From contig RDEW01000109.1 of assembly GCA_011109175.1 (NCBI GenBank), positions 28,015-59,686 on the forward strand: a stretch of 31,672 bases of DNA, read 5' to 3'. The notes below the pieces were generated by a model. It saw only the letters and a list, made by a program, of their open reading frames with translations. It had not been told where the DNA came from and searched no databases. This stretch comes from Dicyema japonicum (lineage: Eukaryota > Dicyemida > Rhombozoa > Dicyemidae). This document shows positions 30,485 through 31,672 of this stretch, piece by piece. A program made the position numbers and the translations under genes. Position 1 is the stretch's first letter, and each line of letters opens with the position of its first letter.

Positions 30485-31441
30485 TTAAATAAATAAAAAT
30501 TTAGCACACGTGATAAAATCATATTTTTCACCCCTTGAAAATTTGTCTTACGCTTTCCTCAAACTAGGTCTTACCAATCGTAACCAAAACTATTGAAGCT
30601 AGTATCCAGATAAAAGATAACGAAATTTTTGGTTTGTCTGGAAAATCAGTATTTAGCGTGTCCCCTGTAGTGAATTATCAAGAACGGAAGGAAAGGGCTA
30701 CCATGATATAGAAATCGCTTCTAAGATTTTACTTGAGTTCCTGATTTATGGCTTTCATGGATGGTTTGAAAGTGATGAGGTAAGTTCGAGGATACATGCT
30801 ATTAAATTGGCATATAGACTTGATTTAAAATCAAAATTACCATTGAAAAATTATTGAAAGACTTGTAGAGATAAACCTTGTTTGGAGCAAGGGGTTGTAA
30901 AAGAGACATATGGTTTCTCGTTATAGAAGACCCCATCAACTAATACAAACTCGTTGGTTCTCCTAGACCCCATCAACCTCTCTAGTTAATAACGAGTTTG
31001 TTTTGACAATATAATGATGACTCGGAATATAAACTGTGCAAAATATGCGATGTACATACGAATGCTAAAGCTGTGAATGTTGAGAATGCTAAATAACTGA
31101 AAACAAAAATTCTGATGCAAAGAACTCTAATGCTACACCAGTACCCCCTGGAGCGACTATAAGAGAAATTTCGAAGAGGACAAGGTAATAATGATTCCAG
31201 TACTGTCTCCAACAATACTGAGATTCCAAGAATTTGTGTTTTTTGAAATTATTTAAAATCACTTTGATTTGGGTTTAACAGATAATAATTTATTTACTTT
31301 GTCTGAGGAAGGATCAGCTATTTTCTGATCGTGGCACATGTGAACGTAGTGGATTCCCTTGTCCCTGGTAGAACTGAAAGAATCGAAGGGCAATCCTTCA
31401 TATTGACGATTCAGACAGTGGAGTGATGAGGGTAGGATTTG
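30485..31441. other. Right flank of the array, unique sequence
   Basis: This begins with an A-rich tract resembling a LINE tail (TAAATAAATAAAAATTTAGC) and continues as AT-rich sequence with no recognised gene. The one organised spot is at 30929-31001: GACCCCATCAAC occurs twice (30929 and 30966), and an 11-base inverted repeat ACAAACTCGTT/AACGAGTTTGT (30945-30955 and 30991-31001) brackets the second copy. The minus-strand frame at 30982-31215 is unrecognised. Confidence 0.5.
30945..31001. repeat. Inverted repeat, 11-bp arms, 35-bp loop
   Basis: ACAAACTCGTT (30945-30955) is the exact reverse complement of AACGAGTTTGT (30991-31001). The loop contains the second copy of GACCCCATCAAC. It could be a chance hairpin or the relic of a small DNA element. 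No longer arms or transposase are visible. Confidence 0.7.
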
Positions 31442-31672
31442 TTAGACTCGGGAATAGCCGTAAAGTCTTCTCGAGTAAGAAGCTGATTTCGTCCAACGAC
31501 GACCCAGAAAGTACATACCTCCATGTATCACAGCAGGAACGATGGTTTTTCTGTATAATTTAGATGCGAGGATAATTTGCCCTTTGCTGTCTGAATGTTG
31601 TGTGCTGAGCCATAGTGGATGGTTCCCGTTCAGATCACATAAAACATGCATTGATTAATAAGCCTCTAAGAA
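31442..31672 (-). pseudogene. Internally deleted LINE fragment: endonuclease joined to RT C-terminal part
   Basis: One minus-strand frame starts in an APE endonuclease segment (DLNGNHPLWLSTQHSDSKG, matching the GDLNA-HPLW motif of E1 and E2). Within about ten codons it passes into a post-RT segment, LYRKTIVPAV, which aligns with LYQQTIAPAI far downstream in E1. Everything between, including the whole RT palm, is missing. The fragment runs on toward the right edge of the window. It may belong to the same family as the left-flank fragment, also on the minus strand. It is non-functional. Confidence 0.6.

Overview
This is an AT-rich eukaryotic window, most likely from an invertebrate animal. The evidence is an animal-type GH18 chitinase relative, several APE-type non-LTR retrotransposons (LINEs), long AT-rich spacers and no bacterial gene organisation. 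The species cannot be named from the sequence. I see no rRNA, tRNA, CRISPR array, operon or convincing intact host gene.

The window is built around a tandem array of about 11.1 kb units: unit A (453-11609), unit B (11610-22710) and a shorter last unit C (22711-30484). Each unit contains, left to right: a 0.9 kb spacer; a decayed GH18 chitinase-like gene on the minus strand; a 3.3 kb AT-rich spacer; and a 5'-truncated, degenerate LINE ('E2', plus strand). Units A and B also carry a near full-length LINE of a related family ('E1', plus strand). E1 is absent from unit C, which ends in the A-rich tail of E2.

E1 is the only element with a complete coding frame. In unit B it is open from an in-frame ATG at 19686 to 22649 and encodes an N-terminal segment, an APE endonuclease and a reverse transcriptase with YADD. 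Between the N-terminal segment and the endonuclease lies a 2A-like (ribosome-skipping) motif, GDVETNPGP in unit A. In unit B its first conserved proline is a threonine (GDVETNTGP). Unit A keeps the motif but its RT frame is split by two one-base deletions. Neither copy is intact in every respect.

The units are mosaics. B resembles C on its left side (to about 15.4 kb) and A on its right side (E2 from about 17.3 kb, plus E1). An unequal crossover in an older two-unit A-C array would produce exactly this. Unit junctions fall in TTAAATAAATAA-like A-rich LINE tails. Both flanks of the array (1-330 and 31442-31672) carry minus-strand fragments of further LINE copies.
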